From positions 310,001-374,000 of the forward strand of contig CAVTFQ010000007.1 in assembly GCA_963734055.1 (NCBI GenBank): a DNA stretch of 64,000 nt, given 5' to 3'. Positions 1 through 12,020 of this stretch are shown piece after piece; position 1 is the stretch's first letter, and each line of letters starts with the position of its first letter. The translations under genes and the position numbers were made by a program. The notes beneath the pieces were generated by a model. That model searched no databases, was not told the origin of the DNA, and saw only the letters and a list, made by a program, of their open reading frames with translations. The stretch comes from CAIWHR01 sp963734055. GTDB lineage: Bacteria > Pseudomonadota > Gammaproteobacteria > Burkholderiales > Casimicrobiaceae.

Positions 1-814
1 GCTGATGCGGCGCGACCGCGACGACCGCCGCGTCGAACGTCTCCCGCGCGCCGCCGACGTCGATCTCGATTCCGTCGCAGGTGCGCACAACGCCGCGCAC
101 CGCGACGCCGGTCCTGACCGCGCCGCCGTGCCGGGTCACGAGGCGCGCCGCAGGCTCCGGGAAGAGCGACGTCAGATCGCTCGCCGGCACGAGGAAGTCG
201 CTGTCGCCGGCGCGGCCCGCGAACGCATGCTTCAGCACGTTCGCGAACACCTGCGCCGAGGCGGCTTCGGGGGGCGTGTTGAGCGCCGAGATGCACAGCG
301 GCTCCCACACCGCCGCGAACGCGCGCAGCGGCGTGCCGGCGAAGCACTGCGCGACCGTCTGGCCCGCCGGCGTGCGAAAGCCGGCGCGGGCGAGGCGGCG
401 GAAATCGCCGACGAGCGCGACTCGCTCGGGCAGCGTGAGGCCGCGCGCGGCAAGCACCGCGCTCGCGAGGTGGAACGGCGCGGGCAGGCGCCGCGCGCGC
501 ATCGCGATGCTGCCGGGCGCCGCGCCGAACGGCTGCAGCGTCAGCGGGAAGCGCTGGAAGAGCGGCGGGGCGCGGCCCGCGGGATGGACGTGCTCGATCA
601 GACCGAGCGTGCGCCGGTAAGCCCCGATCAGGAGGTGCTGGCCGTTGTCGAGCGCGACGCCGTCGAGCACGACCCCGCGCGCACGTCCGCCGAGGGAGCG
701 CGACTGCTCGAGCAGCGTGACGCGGATGCCTTTCTTCGCGAGCACGAGCGCGCACGCGCAGCCAGCCCAGCCGGCGCCGACGACGGCAACGTGCGGCGCG
801 GCGGTCGCCGTCAT
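1..814 (-). CDS. hpnE: Hydroxysqualene dehydroxylase HpnE, 3' end cut off by window edge
   Basis: FAD-dependent amine-oxidase-fold enzyme that makes the last step to squalene for hopanoid synthesis. The ATG is at 814-812 and 271 residues are visible; the reading frame runs off the left edge, so the C-terminal part is missing. The N-terminus carries a dinucleotide-binding loop (VVGAGWAGCACAL, residues about 10-22), and an LLEQSRSLGGRA stretch follows where the second strand ends in an acidic residue. The gene starts 13 bases after the hpnD stop, so hpnC, hpnD and hpnE form one minus-strand operon in the usual order. The identification rests on the fold motif together with this gene order. Confidence 0.85.
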   Translation of the reverse strand, partial: MTATAAPHVAVVGAGWAGCACALVLAKKGIRVTLLEQSRSLGGRARGVVLDGVALDNGQHLLIGAYRRTLGLIEHVHPAGRAPPLFQRFPLTLQPFGAAPGSIAMRARRLPAPFHLASAVLAARGLTLPERVALVGDFRRLARAGFRTPAGQTVAQCFAGTPLRAFAAVWEPLCISALNTPPEAASAQVFANVLKHAFAGRAGDSDFLVPASDLTSLFPEPAARLVTRHGGAVRTGVAVRGVVRTCDGIEIDVGGARETFDAAVVAVAPHQ

Positions 815-827
815 CGCACGCAGGACT

Positions 828-1664
828 TCACGAGGCGAGGCGCGCGGTCTTCCATGCGATCCAGAGCTTGCGCAGAGGCGTGAGCGCGACGCGGTGCTCG
901 AGCACCGCGCAGCCGTCGCGGACGATCTCGTCCAGGAGCGTGCGGTAGATGGCGGCCATGATGAGGCCCGGCCGCTGCGCTGCACGGTCCTCGGGGGGCA
1001 GCGCAGCGAGCGCGCGGGCGTACCATGCCCGCGCTCGCGCGACCTCGTCGGCCATCAGCGCGCGGAACGCGTCACTTCCTTGACGCCGGAGGATCGCGCC
1101 TGCGGTTACGCCGTGGCGCGCGAGGTCCTCCTGCGGGAGGTAGATGCGGCCGCGCCGGGCGTCCTCGCCGACGTCGCGGACGATGTTCGTGAGCTGGAAC
1201 GCGATGCCGAGGTCGTGCGCATACTCGCGGGTCGCCGGGTTGGCGTAGCCGAAGATCTCCGCCGACATGAGGCCCACGACGCCCGCGACCCGGTGGCAGT
1301 ACGCCTCGAGCTCGACGAAATCCAGATAGCGGCTGCGCTCGAGATCCATCGCCATTCCGTCGATGACGGCCTGGAAGTGCGCCTCCGGCAAGGAATACGC
1401 GGCGACGACGGGCTTGAGCGCCTGCGCCACGGGATGCTGCGGCGCGCCGACAAAGGCCGCGTGCACTTCCTCGCGCCACCACGCGAGCTTCGCGCCCGCG
1501 ATGCCGGCATCGCTCGTCTCGTCGACGACGTCGTCGACCTCGCGGCAGAAGGCATAGAGCGCGGTGATCGCCCGCCGCCGCGCGGGCGGGAGGAACATGA
1601 AGCTGTAGTAGAAGCTCGACCCGCTCTCCGCCGCCTTCTGCCGGCAGTATTCGTCGGGTGTCAC
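828..1664 (-). CDS. hpnD: Presqualene diphosphate synthase HpnD
   Basis: Squalene/phytoene synthase family, 278 residues. It condenses two farnesyl diphosphates to presqualene diphosphate in the hopanoid pathway. Both aspartate-rich motifs that bind the diphosphate through magnesium are intact: DDVVDE at residues 44-49 and QLTNIVRDVGED further on. The chosen start is the GTG at 1664, which overlaps the hpnC stop by 4 bases (GTGA) and gives the family-typical VTPDEYCRQK beginning. A longer in-frame reading upstream exists but runs through hpnC and has no family similarity. HpnC and HpnD are paralogs; this one is called HpnD by its central position and the CREVDDVVDE motif. Confidence 0.9.
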   Translation of the reverse strand: MTPDEYCRQKAAESGSSFYYSFMFLPPARRRAITALYAFCREVDDVVDETSDAGIAGAKLAWWREEVHAAFVGAPQHPVAQALKPVVAAYSLPEAHFQAVIDGMAMDLERSRYLDFVELEAYCHRVAGVVGLMSAEIFGYANPATREYAHDLGIAFQLTNIVRDVGEDARRGRIYLPQEDLARHGVTAGAILRRQGSDAFRALMADEVARARAWYARALAALPPEDRAAQRPGLIMAAIYRTLLDEIVRDGCAVLEHRVALTPLRKLWIAWKTARLAS

Positions 1665-2512
1665 GACGGCGCTCCGGTCGGCCCGGCCGCGAGGTGCCGT
1701 CGCGACGGCATGACGGCGTGGCACGCAACGACGGCCCAGTCGGCGGCGGTGAGCACGGGCCGACGGCGGAAGACGTCGCCGCCCGCGGCGTCGATCCGGT
1801 CGAGGATCCGATGGCCGCCCGCAAGCACGCCGGACAATTCGAGGCCCGCGCGCCACGGCAGCGCCCGCACGAGCGGCCGGCCGGATTCGAGCAGCATCCG
1901 GGTGCGCCCGGTTTCGAACGCCATCAGCATGCGCCACGCCGCGTCGCAGCGTTCCTCGGCGACGGACGTCTCCGCCACGCCGAAGCGGGCGAAGTCCTCC
2001 TGCGGCAGGTAGACGCGTCCTTTCGCCCAGTCGCGGGCCACGTCCTGCCAGAAGTTCGCGAGCTGCAGCGCCGTGCAGATCGCATCGCTCCACCCGGCCG
2101 TCGCGATGTCGTTGCGACGATGAAGGTGGAGCAGCAGTCGTCCGATCGGATTCGCCGAACGGCGGCAGTAGTCGAGCAGCGTCGCCCACGTCGCGTAGCG
2201 ACGCGTGCCGACGTCCTGGCGGAAGGCGGAGAGCAGGTCGCGGAATGGTGCGAGCGGCAGGGCGTGGCGCTCGATGGCCGCGGCCAGCGCCGCGAACGGC
2301 GCAGCGGCCGGCGGTCGCCCCGCTTCGATCGCATCGAGCGCGCTCTCGAAACGGTCGAGCTCGGCCAGGCGCGCCGCGGGCGTGGCGTCACCCTCGTCGG
2401 CAACGTCGTCCGCGGCACGCGCGAAGCGGTAGATCGCGAGCACGGCCGCGCGCAGGGCGCGCGGCAGCAGGAACGATGCGACCGGAAAGTTCTCGTAGTG
2501 GGCGGCCGACAC
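1661..2512 (-). CDS. hpnC: Hydroxysqualene synthase HpnC
   Basis: Squalene/phytoene synthase family, 283 residues. HpnC converts presqualene diphosphate to hydroxysqualene, the step between HpnD and HpnE. The sequence opens SAAHYENFPVASFLLP, typical of HpnC, and has the two metal-binding motifs ADDVADE (about residues 40-46) and QLANFWQDVARD. The start is set at the GTG at 2512; reading further upstream passes into proline/arginine-rich sequence and then the antisense of tRNA-Leu. It is the first gene of the minus-strand operon and diverges from the tRNA-Leu/tig unit. I saw no clear minus-strand promoter. Confidence 0.88.
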   Translation of the reverse strand: MSAAHYENFPVASFLLPRALRAAVLAIYRFARAADDVADEGDATPAARLAELDRFESALDAIEAGRPPAAAPFAALAAAIERHALPLAPFRDLLSAFRQDVGTRRYATWATLLDYCRRSANPIGRLLLHLHRRNDIATAGWSDAICTALQLANFWQDVARDWAKGRVYLPQEDFARFGVAETSVAEERCDAAWRMLMAFETGRTRMLLESGRPLVRALPWRAGLELSGVLAGGHRILDRIDAAGGDVFRRRPVLTAADWAVVACHAVMPSRRHLAAGPTGAPS

Positions 2513-2572
2513 GGGGAACGGACGAAGGGTAGCCCCGCGGCAATGCGGGAGACGGCTTCCCGCGCTCGCGTT

Positions 2573-2602
2573 TTGGCGGCGGGGTCCGGCATCGGCTATA
2601 AT
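2573..2602 (+). promoter_or_regulatory. Sigma-70 promoter for tRNA-Leu and tig
   Basis: A perfect TATAAT box lies at 2597-2602, with TTGGCG at 2573-2578 as the -35 element and an 18-base spacer. It lies about 110 bases upstream of the tRNA-Leu gene in the region that separates it from hpnC. The strong -10 fits a tRNA promoter. The assignment is by sequence only. Confidence 0.6.
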
Positions 2603-2711
2603 CGCACGTTCTGCGAATGCCGCTGCCGTCGAGTGAAACGGCGCGCCAGCATCCGCCGGAGCGGCGCCGACGGTCGCCGCCGCGCGACCACGGCACCACG
2701 GGCCGGAACGA

Positions 2712-2796
2712 GCGAAAGTGGCGGAATCGGTAGACGCACCGGCCTTAGGAGCCGGCGGGGCAGCCCGTGGGGGTTCGACTCCCCCCTTTCGCACCA
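2712..2796 (+). tRNA. tRNA-Leu (anticodon UAG)
   Basis: Class II tRNA of 85 bases with encoded CCA. The acceptor stem pairs GCGAAAG with CTTTCGC. The anticodon loop reads CTTAGGA, giving anticodon TAG. A variable arm and the GGTTCGACT T-loop follow. It sits 38 bases before tig and probably shares its transcript. Confidence 0.95.
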
Positions 2797-2834
2797 CCCT
2801 TTCGCACTACGCTATCGGCAAGGATTCGACGCGC

Positions 2835-4145
2835 ATGGAACCCCAACTGGAGACGATCGGTCAGCTCGAACGGCGGCTGAACCTGTCCGTTCCCGTCGCC
2901 GACATCGAAAGCGAGGTCGCGAAACGCCTCGCGCGGCTCGCCCGCAACGTGAAGGTGCCGGGGTTCCGGCCCGGCAAGGTGCCGATGAAGATGGTCGCGC
3001 AGCAGTACGGCCCCCAGGTGCGCACCGAGGTGATCACCGATGCCGTGCAGGCGGGATTTGCCGATGCGATGCGGCATCAGAACGTCCGTGTGGCCGGGTA
3101 CCCGCGCATCGAGCCCAAGGCCGACGCGGCCGCCTCCGACCAGCTCGAATTCTCGGCGGTGTTCGAGGTCTACCCGGACATCCGCCTCGGCGACCTGTCC
3201 GCGATCACGATCGAACGCCCCGTGGCCGAGGTCGGCCCGGAGGACGTGCGCCACACGATCGACGTGCTCCGAAAGCAGCGCGTGCGCTACGAGAGCGTCG
3301 CCCGCGCGGCGGAGACCGGCGACCGCGCGATCGTCGATTTTTCGGGTCGCATCGACGGGGTCGAATTCCCCGGGGGGCAGGCGAAGGATTTCGCGATCGT
3401 GCTGGGCGAAGGACGGATGCTGCTCGAGTTCGACGCGGCGGTGACCGGGATGCAGGCGGGCGAGACGAAGTCGTTCTCGCTCACCTTTCCCGCCGACTAC
3501 CATGGCAAGGAGGTCGCCGGGAAGCCCGCGGACTTCACGCTGACGGTCAAGTCGGTGACGAAGCCGGTGCTGCCCGAGGTGAACGCCGAGTTCGCGAAGG
3601 CGTTCGGCATCGCGAGCGGGAGCCTCGAGGAGCTCAATGCCGAGATCGCCGCCAACCTGAGACTCGAGCTCAAGCGCAAGATCGAGGGCAAGCTCAAGGA
3701 GCAGGCGCTCTCTGCGCTGCGCAGCAAGGCCGAGCTCGCGCTGCCGCGTTCGCTGGTCGCACTCGAGGCCCAGAACATGGCCGGACGGATGGCCGAGGAG
3801 CTTCGCCGGCAGGGCATGAAGCCGGAGGACGTGAAGCTCTCGCCGGACATGTTCCGCACGGGGGCCGAGGAGCGCGTCGCCCTGGGGCTCGTGCTCGCCG
3901 AGGTCGTGCGCGCGCACGGCCTCGTAGCGAAGCCCGAGCAGGTGAAGGCGATCGTCCAGGAAGTGGCGCAGACCTACGAGCAGCCCGAGGCCGTCGTCCG
4001 CTGGCACTACGAGAAGCCCGAGCGGCTGAACGAATTCGAGGCACAAGCCGTCGAACACAACGTGGTCGAGTGGGTGCTCGCGCACGCGAAGGTCGTCGAC
4101 AAGCCGATGGCCTTCGCCGACGTGATGGGGCCCGCGCCGCAGTGA
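2835..4145 (+). CDS. tig: Trigger factor (ribosome-associated chaperone, peptidyl-prolyl isomerase)
   Basis: 436 residues, the usual family length. It binds the ribosome exit tunnel and shields nascent chains. The ribosome-binding domain comes first, with the signature loop GFRPGKVP near residue 45. The FKBP-like isomerase domain follows (GDRAIVDFSGRIDGVEFPGG, about residues 155-175), then the helical C-terminal arms. The ATG at 2835 is chosen because the longer in-frame reading begins inside the tRNA-Leu gene. clpP, clpX and lon lie immediately downstream, a common proteobacterial quality-control arrangement. Confidence 0.97.
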   Translation: MEPQLETIGQLERRLNLSVPVADIESEVAKRLARLARNVKVPGFRPGKVPMKMVAQQYGPQVRTEVITDAVQAGFADAMRHQNVRVAGYPRIEPKADAAASDQLEFSAVFEVYPDIRLGDLSAITIERPVAEVGPEDVRHTIDVLRKQRVRYESVARAAETGDRAIVDFSGRIDGVEFPGGQAKDFAIVLGEGRMLLEFDAAVTGMQAGETKSFSLTFPADYHGKEVAGKPADFTLTVKSVTKPVLPEVNAEFAKAFGIASGSLEELNAEIAANLRLELKRKIEGKLKEQALSALRSKAELALPRSLVALEAQNMAGRMAEELRRQGMKPEDVKLSPDMFRTGAEERVALGLVLAEVVRAHGLVAKPEQVKAIVQEVAQTYEQPEAVVRWHYEKPERLNEFEAQAVEHNVVEWVLAHAKVVDKPMAFADVMGPAPQ

Positions 4146-4203
4146 GGTCCCGCCGCGCGGGGCGTCGCCATCGTGCCGGCGGCACCCGGCGCGGCGACTC
4201 CTC

Positions 4204-4209
4204 TACAAT
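4204..4209 (+). promoter_or_regulatory. Possible -10 element before clpP
   Basis: TACAAT lies 33 bases upstream of the clpP ATG. No good -35 hexamer is visible at the proper distance, so this is a weak candidate. clpP may also be transcribed from the tig promoter. Confidence 0.3.
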
Positions 4210-4241
4210 ATGCAGATACCTGTGACAAAAGTGAGGCCGGT

Positions 4242-4853
4242 ATGACGGAACCGAAGGGCCTGGGTCTGATCCCGATGGTGATCGAGCAGAGCGGACGCGG
4301 CGAGCGCGCGTACGACATCTACTCGCGGCTGCTGAAGGAGCGCGTGGTGTTCCTGGTCGGCCCCGTCGACGAGGCGACCGCGAACCTCGTGGTCGCGCAG
4401 ATGCTGTTCCTCGAGTCCGAGAACCCGGACAAGGACGTCCACTTCTACATCAACTCGCCTGGCGGCTCGATCGCGGCCGGGTTCGCGATCTACGACACGA
4501 TGCAGTTCATCAAGCCCGACGTTTCGACGCTCTGCGTGGGAATGGCGGCGTCGATGGCCGCATTCCTGCTCGCGGCCGGAGCGAAGGGCAAGCGCTTCGC
4601 GCTGCCGAATTCGACGGTGATGATCCACCAGCCGCTGGGCGGCTTCCAGGGCCAGGCCTCCGACATCGCGATCCACGCCAAGTACATCCTGGCGCTGCGC
4701 GAGCGGCTCAACCGACTGATGGCGGAGCACACGGGAAGGTCGGTCGAGGAGATCGCCCGCGACACCGACCGTGACAATTTCCTCACCGCCGACGAGGCCC
4801 TGACCTACGGAATGGTGGACAAGGTCTTGCAGAATCGGGTGCAAGGCGGGTAA
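4242..4853 (+). CDS. clpP: ATP-dependent Clp protease proteolytic subunit ClpP
   Basis: Cytosolic serine protease of 203 residues that forms the tetradecameric chamber served by ClpX. The catalytic triad is complete: Ser104 in GMAASMAA, His129 in MIHQPLGG, and Asp178 in DRDNF. The short N-terminal segment MTEPKGLGLIPMVIEQ includes the expected propeptide and the axial-loop IPMVIEQ motif. The ATG at 4242 follows a GTGAGG ribosome-binding sequence. clpX follows 73 bases later in the same direction, so the two partners are probably co-expressed. Confidence 0.97.
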   Translation: MTEPKGLGLIPMVIEQSGRGERAYDIYSRLLKERVVFLVGPVDEATANLVVAQMLFLESENPDKDVHFYINSPGGSIAAGFAIYDTMQFIKPDVSTLCVGMAASMAAFLLAAGAKGKRFALPNSTVMIHQPLGGFQGQASDIAIHAKYILALRERLNRLMAEHTGRSVEEIARDTDRDNFLTADEALTYGMVDKVLQNRVQGG

Positions 4854-4926
4854 AGTCGGTCAGCCCCGTTTCCGTTGCAGGGGCTTGATTGACAAACAGC
4901 TTTTCAAGGCGACCGACCCTCGACCG

Positions 4927-6195
<1,269 letters not shown>

Positions 6196-6293
6196 GCCCG
6201 GGGAAGGGCCGCGCCGGACGCGGCTGGATAATGCGGTTGTTGCGCGAATAACCCTTTGATGCAATGCGGGAATGGGTGCGCTGGCCCGGCTGG

Positions 6294-6322
6294 CTTGACA
6301 CCGGCGGCCGGCGGCCCCATGT
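6294..6322 (+). promoter_or_regulatory. Sigma-32 (heat-shock) promoter of lon
   Basis: CTTGAC at 6294-6299 and CCCCATGT at 6315-6322, separated by 15 bases, match the RpoH consensus (CTTGAA, 13-15 bases, CCCCATNT) with one mismatch. The expected transcription start would lie about 20-25 bases before the lon ATG, leaving a short leader. lon is a classical heat-shock gene in proteobacteria, so the context fits. Confidence 0.78.
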
Positions 6323-6352
6323 TCAGCACGGGAATCCCTTCACGAGGTACGC

Positions 6353-8791
<2,439 letters not shown>

Positions 8792-8822
8792 CGCGCGTGA
8801 CGCGCATTCGAGCGAGGCGCCG

Positions 8823-9095
8823 GTGAACAAGTCCGATCTGATCGACGCCATCGCGCGTCACGCCGATATCTCGAAGGCGGCCGCGGGTCGCGCCCTCGAT
8901 GCGCTGACCGGCGCGATCACGGGCGCGCTCGAGAAGGGCGGAACGGTGACGCTCGTCGGGTTCGGTTCGTTCTACGTCGGGCATCGCACCGCACGTCAGG
9001 GGCGCAATCCCCAGACCGGCGCCGCGGTGCCGATCCCGGCCGCTAAAGTCCCCAAGTTCCGCGCTGGAAAAGCGCTCAAGGATGCGGTAGACTGA
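8823..9095 (+). CDS. hupB: DNA-binding protein HU (beta type)
   Basis: Nucleoid protein of 90 residues, the exact family length, that bends DNA as a dimer. The sequence begins MNKSDLIDAIA and contains the family signature GFGSFYVGHRTARQGRNPQTG, which forms the DNA-binding arm. The GTG at 8823 is the only suitable start, giving the conserved N-terminus. The lon–hupB order is conserved in proteobacteria. Confidence 0.96.
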   Translation: MNKSDLIDAIARHADISKAAAGRALDALTGAITGALEKGGTVTLVGFGSFYVGHRTARQGRNPQTGAAVPIPAAKVPKFRAGKALKDAVD

Positions 9096-9142
9096 CGGGC
9101 TCTATCGATCACGCTCGTCGGGCCTCCGCACCCGGCCGGCGC

Positions 9143-9218
9143 GGGTGCTTAGCTCAGCTGGTAGAGCGTCGCCCTTACAAGGCGAATGTCGGCGGTTCGA
9201 TCCCGTCAGCACCCACCA
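9143..9218 (+). tRNA. tRNA-Val (anticodon UAC)
   Basis: 76 bases with encoded CCA. The acceptor stem pairs GGGTGCT with AGCACCC. The D-arm is AGCTCAGCTGGTAGAGC and the anticodon loop CTTACAA gives TAC. The T-stem includes one G-T pair. It lies 48 bases after HU and 23 bases before tRNA-Asp. Confidence 0.96.
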
Positions 9219-9241
9219 TGCGCAGCGCGCGGACCGGTTCG

Positions 9242-9318
9242 GGAGTGGTAGTTCAGTTGGTTAGAATACCGGCCTGTCACGCCGGGGGTCGCGGGTTCGA
9301 GTCCCGTCCACTCCGCCA
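9242..9318 (+). tRNA. tRNA-Asp (anticodon GUC)
   Basis: 77 bases with encoded CCA. The acceptor stem pairs GGAGTGG with CCACTCC, and the discriminator base is G. The anticodon loop CTGTCAC gives GTC. It is the second gene of a Val-Asp pair and is followed at once by an intrinsic terminator. Confidence 0.96.
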
Positions 9319-9330
9319 GTTGCAGACAAG

Positions 9331-9355
9331 GGGCGAACGCGAGTTCGCCCTTTTT
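9331..9355 (+). terminator. Rho-independent terminator after the tRNA pair
   Basis: GGGCGAAC pairs with GTTCGCCC around a GCGA tetraloop and is followed by five T residues. It ends the tRNA-Val/tRNA-Asp transcript and lies 19 bases before the ppiD start, so ppiD should have separate or read-through expression. Confidence 0.88.
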
Positions 9356-9374
9356 GATTAGCGAGTGTCCTGCC

Positions 9375-11279
9375 ATGTTCGACGTCGTCGCCAAGCACAA
9401 GCGGATCGTCCAGTTCATCCTGGCGCTGATCACGCTTCCCTTCGCGTTCTTCGGCGTCGATTACTACTTCCGCCGCAGTGACGCGGCCGGCGAGGTCGCG
9501 ACCTTCGACGGCGGCCGCATCTCGAAGATCGAGTTCGACAATGCGCTCCGCGACCAGCAGGAGATGCTGCGCCGCACGCAGCGCGCCGTGGATCCGGCGC
9601 TGTTCGACAATCCCGAGGTGCGCTACAGCATCCTCCAGAACGTGATCCGCGACCGGATGATCGAGAAGAAGGGCGCGGATCTGCACTTCACCGTCTCGAA
9701 CGAGCAGGTCTTCGAGAAGATCGCCGCAGACCCGCGCTTCCAGGAGGACGGCAAGTTCTCGCTCGACAAGTTCAAGCTGCTGCTCGCGCAGGCCGGCATC
9801 CCGGAGGCGGCGTACGAGAACAGCGTCCGGCAGCAGCTGCTTCAGGAGAAGGTCGTCGAACCGATTGCCGCCGGCGGCATCGTCGCGAAGGCCGCGGGCG
9901 AGGGCTTCGTCACGATGCTCGAGCAGCAGCGCGAGGTCGCCGTGGCGACGGTCGACGCCGCGCCGTTCGTGAAGGACATCAACGTCGACGACGCCACGGT
10001 CCGCGCGTTCTACGACGCGAACACGAGCGCGTTCCAGACGCCCGAGGAAGTGAAGTTCGAATACGTGGCGCTGACGCCCGATGCGCTCGCGGCGCAGGCG
10101 ACGGTGACGCCGGACGAGGTGAAGGCGCAGTACGCCGCGTCGATCAAGCAGTACACGCGCGACGAGGAGCGCGAGGCGGCGCACATCCTGATCGCGGTCA
10201 AGCCGGATGCCTCCGATGCCGACAAGGCGGCCGCGAAGAAGAAGGCGGAGGACCTCGCCGCGCGCGCCAAGGCGAATCCCGCGAAGTTCGCCGAGCTCGC
10301 GAAGCAGTACTCGGAGGACCCGGGCTCGGCGGGGCAGGGCGGCGACCTCGGCAACAATCCGCGCGGGACGATGGTCAAGGCCTTCGACGACGCGGTGTTC
10401 GCGATGAAGCCGGGCGAGATCGTCGGTCCGGTGCAGTCGGAATTCGGTTTCCACGTGATCAAGCTCATCGGCATCACGCCGGCGCGGACGCTCTCGCTCG
10501 ACGAGGCGAAGGGTGCGATCGAGGCCGATCTCAAGCGGCAGAAGGTCTCGCAGAAGTTCGCCGCGGCGGCCGACCAGTTCCAGAACCTGGTCTACGAGCA
10601 GGCCGACTCGCTCGCCGGCGTCGCGAAGGCGCTCGACCTCGAGTTGAAGACCTCGCAATGGGCGACGCGCGCCGACGCGCAGCGGCTCGCTTTCGGCAAC
10701 GCGAAGTTCGTCCAGGCGCTGTTCGCCCCCGAATCGCTGACGGCGAAGCGCAACACCGAGGCGATCGAGGTCGGCCCCAATACGCTGATGGCGGGACGCG
10801 TGATCGAGTACAAACCCGCGGCGCCGCGGCCGTTCGACGAGGTCAAGGACGAGATCCGCCGCCAGATCGTGCAGCGGGAAGCGAGCGCGATGGCGCAGAA
10901 GCTCGGGCGCGAGAAGCTCGCGCTGCTCGAGCAGGGCAAGACCGACAAGGAGGCGGGCGTGACGTTCGGCAAGCCGGTGAGCGTGCTCCGCAACCAGATG
11001 CAGCCGGGCTTCTCGGCCGACGCGCTCACGGGCGTCTTCCGCGCGGATGCGGCGAAGCTGCCGCAGTACGTCGGCGCGGCCAACGAGCGCGGCGGCTATT
11101 CGATCTACCGCGTTCAGAAGACGATGCTGCCGCCGACCGCTACCGACCCGTCGAAGCTGGCCGCCGCGCGCGGCCGGATCGCCGAGCTGCAGAGCCGCGA
11201 GCTGTTCGACGCGTACATCGCGTCGCTCAAGGCGAAGGCCGACCTGCGGATCAACCAGGCGAACTTGGAAAAAAAGTAA
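9375..11279 (+). CDS. ppiD: Periplasmic folding chaperone PpiD (SurA-type peptidyl-prolyl isomerase)
   Basis: 634 residues, anchored in the inner membrane by one N-terminal segment (IVQFILALITLPFAFFGVDYYF, about residues 11-32) after a short basic cytoplasmic start. A SurA_N-like chaperone region follows. The parvulin-type rotamase domain is at about residues 255-365, with AAHILIAVK, YSEDPGSAGQGGDLG and PGEIVGPVQSEFGFHVIKL motifs. A further C-terminal domain completes the usual PpiD layout. The ATG at 9375 is preferred over an in-frame TTG at 9354, which lies inside the terminator. It assists folding of exported proteins at the Sec exit. Confidence 0.93.
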   Translation: MFDVVAKHKRIVQFILALITLPFAFFGVDYYFRRSDAAGEVATFDGGRISKIEFDNALRDQQEMLRRTQRAVDPALFDNPEVRYSILQNVIRDRMIEKKGADLHFTVSNEQVFEKIAADPRFQEDGKFSLDKFKLLLAQAGIPEAAYENSVRQQLLQEKVVEPIAAGGIVAKAAGEGFVTMLEQQREVAVATVDAAPFVKDINVDDATVRAFYDANTSAFQTPEEVKFEYVALTPDALAAQATVTPDEVKAQYAASIKQYTRDEEREAAHILIAVKPDASDADKAAAKKKAEDLAARAKANPAKFAELAKQYSEDPGSAGQGGDLGNNPRGTMVKAFDDAVFAMKPGEIVGPVQSEFGFHVIKLIGITPARTLSLDEAKGAIEADLKRQKVSQKFAAAADQFQNLVYEQADSLAGVAKALDLELKTSQWATRADAQRLAFGNAKFVQALFAPESLTAKRNTEAIEVGPNTLMAGRVIEYKPAAPRPFDEVKDEIRRQIVQREASAMAQKLGREKLALLEQGKTDKEAGVTFGKPVSVLRNQMQPGFSADALTGVFRADAAKLPQYVGAANERGGYSIYRVQKTMLPPTATDPSKLAAARGRIAELQSRELFDAYIASLKAKADLRINQANLEKK

Positions 11280-11296
11280 CCCGCGCTGATGCGAAC

Positions 11297-11323
11297 GAAA
11301 CGGCGGCCGCGAGCCGCCGTTTC
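11297..11323. terminator. Hairpin between convergent ppiD and DUF4124 gene
   Basis: A perfect 10-base stem (GAAACGGCGG with CCGCCGTTTC) has a 7-base loop and sits between two convergent genes. A T-run is lacking on either strand, so function as a bidirectional terminator is inferred from position and stem strength. Confidence 0.55.
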
Positions 11324-11349
11324 ACTTGGTTCCGCCGTCGGCGAAACGG

Positions 11350-11829
11350 TCAGCCCTGGCAGCGCTCGCGGATCTGCGACTGGAGCCGATCGCGTACGCT
11401 CTGGCGCGCCGCGTCGTCGATCAGTACCTGCTCGCCCTTCTCGTTGATTCGCCCGATGGGCTCGTCCGACGAGTAGAGCTTGAGCCGCTCGCGCGCGTCG
11501 GCGCAGTCCTGCTGCAGCTGCGCCTGCTCGGCGCGCGCCTTCGCTGCCTTCTTCTGCTCGTCGGCGCGCTGCGTCTGCTGCTTCCTGAGGTCCGCCTCCT
11601 GGTTCGCGAGCTCGCGCACCGCCGACGGATCCGCGGGCGGCGGTGCCGCGCCGACGATCTCGGCCTTCACGTTACCGCCCGGGGGCTGGTCCGAGTACGT
11701 CACACGGCCGTTCGCGTCGACCCACTTGTAGAGCACCGCGCCCGCAGGACCGAAGGCGAGCAGCAGCGCGGCGACCGACGCGGCGGCGACCGCGCGGCGC
11801 AGGCGAACGGGTCCTCTCGGAAGGAGCAT
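11350..11829 (-). CDS. DUF4124 domain-containing secreted protein
   Basis: 159 residues with an N-terminal signal peptide (basic start, hydrophobic AVAAASVAALLLAFGPAGA). The DUF4124 signature comes directly after it: LYKWVDANGRVTYSDQPP. The middle is a charged, glutamine-rich coiled-coil stretch (about residues 70-110). Two cysteines in the C-terminal half (QQDCADARERL and IRERCQG) may form a disulfide. Function is unknown. DUF4124 proteins are abundant in beta- and gammaproteobacteria and are predicted to be periplasmic. The gene diverges from guaB. Confidence 0.82.
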   Translation of the reverse strand: MLLPRGPVRLRRAVAAASVAALLLAFGPAGAVLYKWVDANGRVTYSDQPPGGNVKAEIVGAAPPPADPSAVRELANQEADLRKQQTQRADEQKKAAKARAEQAQLQQDCADARERLKLYSSDEPIGRINEKGEQVLIDDAARQSVRDRLQSQIRERCQG

Positions 11830-11987
11830 GCTCGTCGGATCACTCTTATGACATTGGCAAGGTAATCCAACAGCCCGGGCCCGTCAAACGACCGACCGAC
11901 CGACGCGCCGACGGTGCCGACCGGCTGTCGGTTCGGCGCAACGTGGACGGCCCACCGGACCATCGGTCGAGGGAGCGCCCTCGCGGG

Positions 11988-11993
11988 TATAAT
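11988..11993 (+). promoter_or_regulatory. -10 element of the guaB promoter
   Basis: A perfect TATAAT lies 27 bases before the guaB ATG, in the 190-base region that separates the gene from the divergent DUF4124 gene. No convincing -35 hexamer is visible. Confidence 0.5.
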
Positions 11994-12020
11994 CCGTCTT
12001 TGCGCACAGGAGAAACCCCC

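Noticed and set aside
2718..2834. Longer N-terminus for trigger factor
   Set aside because: The extension is encoded by the tRNA-Leu gene itself; the ATG at 2835 gives the normal protein.
1658..4225. 855-codon plus-strand open frame across hpnC, tRNA-Leu and tig
   Set aside because: It crosses a tRNA gene and an opposite-strand operon and has no domain. The true genes there are hpnC and tig.
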